From Exiguobacterium aurantiacum DSM 6208 (GTDB lineage: Bacteria; Bacillota; Bacilli; Exiguobacteriales; Exiguobacteriaceae): DNA of 64,000 nucleotides. Shown here one piece after another: positions 61,349 to 64,000 of the stretch. Position numbers and translations under genes: made by a program. Numbering within the stretch: the first letter of the stretch is position 1; each line of letters opens with the position of its first letter. Under the pieces are notes generated by a model, which saw only the letters and a list, made by a program, of their open reading frames with translations, was not told where the DNA came from and made no database searches. The stretch is taken from positions 1,865,001 to 1,929,000 of the forward strand of contig NZ_JNIQ01000001.1 of assembly GCF_000702585.1 (NCBI RefSeq). The letters are read 5' to 3'.

Positions 61349-61376
61349 CCCCCTCGGCGCAATGAGATGGGTCACT
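61340..61376 (-). terminator. Terminator of the antisense RNA
   Basis: Minus strand TGACCC / GGGTCA with an inner CTC / GAG pair, followed by T7. Confidence 0.75.
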
Positions 61377-61468
61377 TTCTGATTCACTAACCATTGTGGC
61401 GGCTGGGCCACTCTTAAAGTGGTAGCCTGTAAGCCAGAGGCCGGTGTGTCGAGCACCGGTCTCTTTCT
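61340..61468 (-). ncRNA. Putative antitoxin antisense RNA
   Basis: A minus-strand transcript is predicted from the promoter at 61475-61483 to the terminator at 61340-61376, about 125 bases. It would overlap the 3' part of the toxin-like mRNA, whose own terminator is at 61440-61469. This convergent 3' overlap is the arrangement of B. subtilis TxpA/RatA and BsrG/SR4. No direct evidence of transcription. Confidence 0.5.
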
Positions 61469-61469
61469 A
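61440..61469 (+). terminator. Terminator of the toxin-like mRNA
   Basis: GCCGGTG / CACCGG stem with a 7-base loop, then TCTCTTTCT. Confidence 0.65.
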
Positions 61470-61474
61470 CTTGC

Positions 61475-61483
61475 ATCATACCA
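61475..61483 (-). promoter_or_regulatory. Extended -10 promoter of the antisense RNA
   Basis: Minus strand TGGTATGAT (TG-N-TATGAT); CTGAAA 17 bases upstream is a weak -35. Confidence 0.55.
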
Positions 61484-61561
61484 CATTTGTTGCCGGTTTT
61501 CAGTAACAGAAACACGAAAATTGTGAATCGAATCGCACAAATGGGACACACCGGGCCATCT

Positions 61562-63067
61562 TCAGCCCGGTGTTTTCATGTTTTCTCCGTTGTAGCGCGA
61601 GAACCAGTCAAGCATGGCGTCCGCTTCACGTTTCGGGATATCCTCAATCGACTCGATGGATAACAACCCACCGCGCGTCGATAAGACGACGTTACAAAGA
61701 CCGAAGCGTCGTTGCAGCAAGGACTGGGTCACATGAATCTGTTCGATGCGGGGTTTGTCCGTCACGAACGAGCGCACGTTGAACGCGCCCGTCCGCAGTT
61801 GGATGAACGCCCCGTTCCGCGCATAGCGCGTCGTGTAATAGCTGAGCACACGCCCACCGACGATGAGTGCCCACAACAAGAGGAGCCACCACGCATATTC
61901 GCGGAAGAAATAGACGACGATCCCGGTGACGATCACGCCGAACCAACTGATGCGCATCAGCTTGATTCCAAGCGATCGTTTTGGCAGACGGTGGAGCGTG
62001 TCGGCCCAGGCGAACTGGCTGAAGTGTTCGTTTAGGACCCGCATCGCCCGGTCGCGTCTCACGAACGGGAGTATCGTCGACGACTCGTCTTTCAACTCGT
62101 CCATCGTCCCGGCCGCGACGAGCTCGACACCGATGATGTTGAACCAGCGCCGGATGAACGTCTCCTTGATGCGAATCGCTTGAATCTTCTCATACGGGAT
62201 CTCTTTGGCCGACCGGTTCAGTAAGCCTTTCTCGACCCGGATGCGGTCGCCCCTCCGTTCGAGGACGAAATTCCCATACTTCAGGAAGTTGATCACCGTC
62301 CCGATGACGACCGACAAGAACAAGATGGAGAGGACGAGCACGCCGATGGCGATCACCGAGGCGCTGATGACCCAGTCCCCGATTTGGTCGAACGTGCCAT
62401 CGAGGTTGATGAAGTCGTCGATGTACGTGATGATCGTCGAGGCGACCGGGAAGATGGCGAACACGGACAGCGATGTGAGCGAGGCAAGCAAAATCTCGCG
62501 GGTCGATAGTGTATAAAGCCGAACGCCCGGCGGTTTCTCGATCGTCACCGACTTCTCCGTGCTTCCTTCCTCCGTTTCGCTCGATTCGGCCGAGGCGTCA
62601 AGCCGTCGACGTCTCGACTGGTCGAGCACATCCTCGAGCCGTTTCGCCTCACCCGGGAAGACGCCTGCGAGTTTGAACGAGGCGTCGTCACTGTTCGCGT
62701 TCGTATCGAACGTCAATTCGACGACGCCGAGCAACCGATAAAAGAACGGGCTGTTCGAGTGGACGCTCTGAATCTTGTAGAGCGGCAGCGACTTCTCTTG
62801 CTTCATCCAGTTCCCTTCGATGACGTACATCGTCTTCTCGTCCAAGGCGTACCGGAAGTTACGCCATCCGAAAAACTTTTGCAGCAAATCGAATCCGATA
62901 AACAGGAGTACACCGACGCGAAGGATAATTCCAAACGTCGTCTCCCAGTCATTGTTCAAGACGAACAAGATGACGATCGGGATGGCGAACGACTTCAACA
63001 TGTCGACGATGCGCAGGACGAGCACCCGTGTCGGAAGCCGATGCCACGTGAGCGACGTTTCGGTCAT
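61562..63067 (-). CDS. ydbT: YdbT-like membrane PH (bPH2) protein
   Basis: A 501-residue membrane protein with three bacterial PH (bPH2) domains flanked by membrane helix pairs: WRNFRYALDEKTMYVIEGNW and LPLYKIQSVHSNSPFFYRLL in the first, NFVLERRGDRIRVEKGLLNR in the second, FIQLRTGAFNVRSFVTDKPR in the third. B. subtilis YdbT has the same layout. It overlaps ydbS by ATGA and probably forms a complex with it; disruption in B. subtilis affects resistance to some antimicrobial peptides. Confidence 0.9.
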   Translation of the reverse strand: MTETSLTWHRLPTRVLVLRIVDMLKSFAIPIVILFVLNNDWETTFGIILRVGVLLFIGFDLLQKFFGWRNFRYALDEKTMYVIEGNWMKQEKSLPLYKIQSVHSNSPFFYRLLGVVELTFDTNANSDDASFKLAGVFPGEAKRLEDVLDQSRRRRLDASAESSETEEGSTEKSVTIEKPPGVRLYTLSTREILLASLTSLSVFAIFPVASTIITYIDDFINLDGTFDQIGDWVISASVIAIGVLVLSILFLSVVIGTVINFLKYGNFVLERRGDRIRVEKGLLNRSAKEIPYEKIQAIRIKETFIRRWFNIIGVELVAAGTMDELKDESSTILPFVRRDRAMRVLNEHFSQFAWADTLHRLPKRSLGIKLMRISWFGVIVTGIVVYFFREYAWWLLLLWALIVGGRVLSYYTTRYARNGAFIQLRTGAFNVRSFVTDKPRIEQIHVTQSLLQRRFGLCNVVLSTRGGLLSIESIEDIPKREADAMLDWFSRYNGENMKTPG

Positions 63068-63570
63068 ACGACATCCTCCTCTTCGATGCGGGCGTAGACG
63101 GCGATTTGCTCGCGGAGCGTCTTCGCGAATGATTCTTCGATCGCATAAATCTCATGCGATCCGCCTGCTGTGCCGATCGTGATTGTCTGAAGGCCGAACT
63201 TTCGAAGAAGCGGCCCTTGCTTCGCATGCACGTATTGCACTTTCGTCATCGGGATCAAGACGTCATGTGTCGTGATGATGCCGTGATGGAGTCGAATCTC
63301 GAGAGGTTGGACGAGATACGTGAAGCGCTCCTGTTTCCATTTCTGGAAGACGATGATGTCGACTAGACTATAGATGACCGCAATCGCCAGTAACCCGTAA
63401 GCTGTGGCTCGGAGCCAAACTGGCCAGTCGAACCAGACGGCCGCGAACACGAGCGCACCCGTGATAACCAAACCAATCACATAGAAGATGGCACTCGATA
63501 AGCGGAATACGGTTCTCGCCTCGATTGGCAATGTACCGCTGATGGGTGATGCTGTTTCATTCTCTGACAT
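63064..63570 (-). CDS. ydbS: YdbS-like membrane PH (bPH2) protein
   Basis: A 168-residue protein with two membrane helices (about residues 25-70) and one bPH2 domain (FTYLVQPLEIRLHHGIITTH, IPMTKVQYVHAKQGPLLRKF). Partner of YdbT; genes overlap by four bases. ATG 63570 follows AGGGGGAAACACC. Confidence 0.9.
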   Translation of the reverse strand: MSENETASPISGTLPIEARTVFRLSSAIFYVIGLVITGALVFAAVWFDWPVWLRATAYGLLAIAVIYSLVDIIVFQKWKQERFTYLVQPLEIRLHHGIITTHDVLIPMTKVQYVHAKQGPLLRKFGLQTITIGTAGGSHEIYAIEESFAKTLREQIAVYARIEEEDVV

Positions 63571-63644
63571 TGGTGTTTCCCCCTATCCGTTCGGACGTTC
63601 GTCCGTCTCTCTCTTTAGTATACGCCGTTTTTCTGAAAAAAGTT

Positions 63645-63998
63645 TCAATCTGACACGGGGAAAGCGGCAAGCTGTTCGTTGATTAACTGAAACCGGTGTA
63701 CATACTCAGGCTCGACTTCGTCGACGATGGTCGTTAACGCTTCGTGAGCGGAACGTTTTAACGCATCCGTGATTCGTCCGGTCAGCTTGATTGAAGCGAA
63801 CGCACTCGCGAGGATGACGACGTCACATGCGAAGCGGTCCCCGTTTTGCATCCAGTCTTCGGGCGTCGAGATGTCTTCTTCAAGCCAGTCCGATAGAATC
63901 GCATACGCCCCTTCCAAAAAATCGACGTCTCGTTCTTTCCGAAGCGCTTCTCCGAACATGTCGAGGACGTCGGCCCCTTCATCGCTCCCGAACGGCGC
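63645..63998 (-). CDS. Hypothetical protein, 5' end outside window
   Basis: The visible C-terminal 117 residues begin APFGSDEGADVLDMFGEALR and include WMQNGDRFACDVVILASAFA and VHRFQLINEQLAAFPVSD at the end. The N-terminal style resembles DUF4259 proteins but I cannot confirm it. The reading frame continues beyond the right edge. An ATG inside (63959) is unlikely to be the start because the upstream frame looks coding. Confidence 0.65.
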   Translation of the reverse strand, partial: APFGSDEGADVLDMFGEALRKERDVDFLEGAYAILSDWLEEDISTPEDWMQNGDRFACDVVILASAFASIKLTGRITDALKRSAHEALTTIVDEVEPEYVHRFQLINEQLAAFPVSD

Positions 63999-64000
63999 AA

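Noticed and set aside
61235-61549. 104-codon open frame opposite the toxin-like gene
   Set aside because: It crosses both predicted terminators and the antisense promoter and has no coding character.
61548-61575. Strong hairpin at the end of ydbT as a terminator for ydbT
   Set aside because: The T-run is on the plus strand only, so it cannot end the minus-strand ydbT transcript.

Overview
The window looks like the chromosome of a Gram-positive Bacillales bacterium, most likely Exiguobacterium (an inference from gene content, roughly 50% or higher GC, strong AGGAGG-type ribosome binding sites and frequent TTG/GTG starts). Supporting signs are two S-box (SAM-I) riboswitches, a yneT-parE-parC cluster ordered as in Bacillus subtilis, an Spx-family protein, YdbS/YdbT membrane PH proteins, and sigma-A promoters. 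No rRNA, tRNA, CRISPR array or prophage was seen.

Layout. 1-3.4 kb (minus strand): the 5' part of a POT peptide transporter, an MFS efflux-type transporter behind a leader peptide and attenuator, and an AI-2E family permease. 3.5-8.7 kb (plus): a SAM/methionine regulon of two S-box transcription units, a methionine-type aminotransferase plus Fe-ADH pair, and metQ-metN-metI with metQ frameshifted. 8.7-18.9 kb: an Spx paralogue, DUF302, an IS30 element, two paralogous lipoproteins, a soluble PAS chemoreceptor, a YgjP-like metalloprotein, a PatB-type C-S lyase and a two-gene unknown operon. 18.9-21.3 kb: a XerS-like recombinase and a diguanylate cyclase flanked by two dif-like direct repeats. 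21.4-29.4 kb: yneT, parE, parC and assorted small enzymes. 29.46 kb: a dif-like site. 29.5-44 kb: mixed orientation, with GNAT proteins, an ABC importer lacking its ATPase, a MoxR-DUF58 module, cardiolipin synthase, a LysM-3D wall protein, AraC regulators, SDR, hydrolase and small proteins. 44-64 kb: nearly all minus, with a SUKH remnant, a beta-glucoside PTS operon with its GntR regulator, SUFU and barstar-domain proteins, a second MoxR-DUF58 operon, a DUF3916 pseudogene, a second IS30 copy, an NCS2 purine permease, a probable type I toxin-antitoxin locus, and ydbT-ydbS.

Genes from 3.7 to 29.4 kb lie mainly on the plus strand and those from 44 to 64 kb almost all on the minus strand. Together with the dif-like site and parEC, this suggests the window spans or adjoins the replication terminus.

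The most notable items are a small type I toxin-antitoxin locus at 61.15-61.48 kb, the paired dif-like sites around a XerS-like gene, the leader-peptide attenuator ahead of the MFS pump, a barstar-domain protein inside a MoxR-DUF58 operon, and several disrupted genes: metQ, a DinB-like gene, a SUKH gene and a DUF3916 gene.
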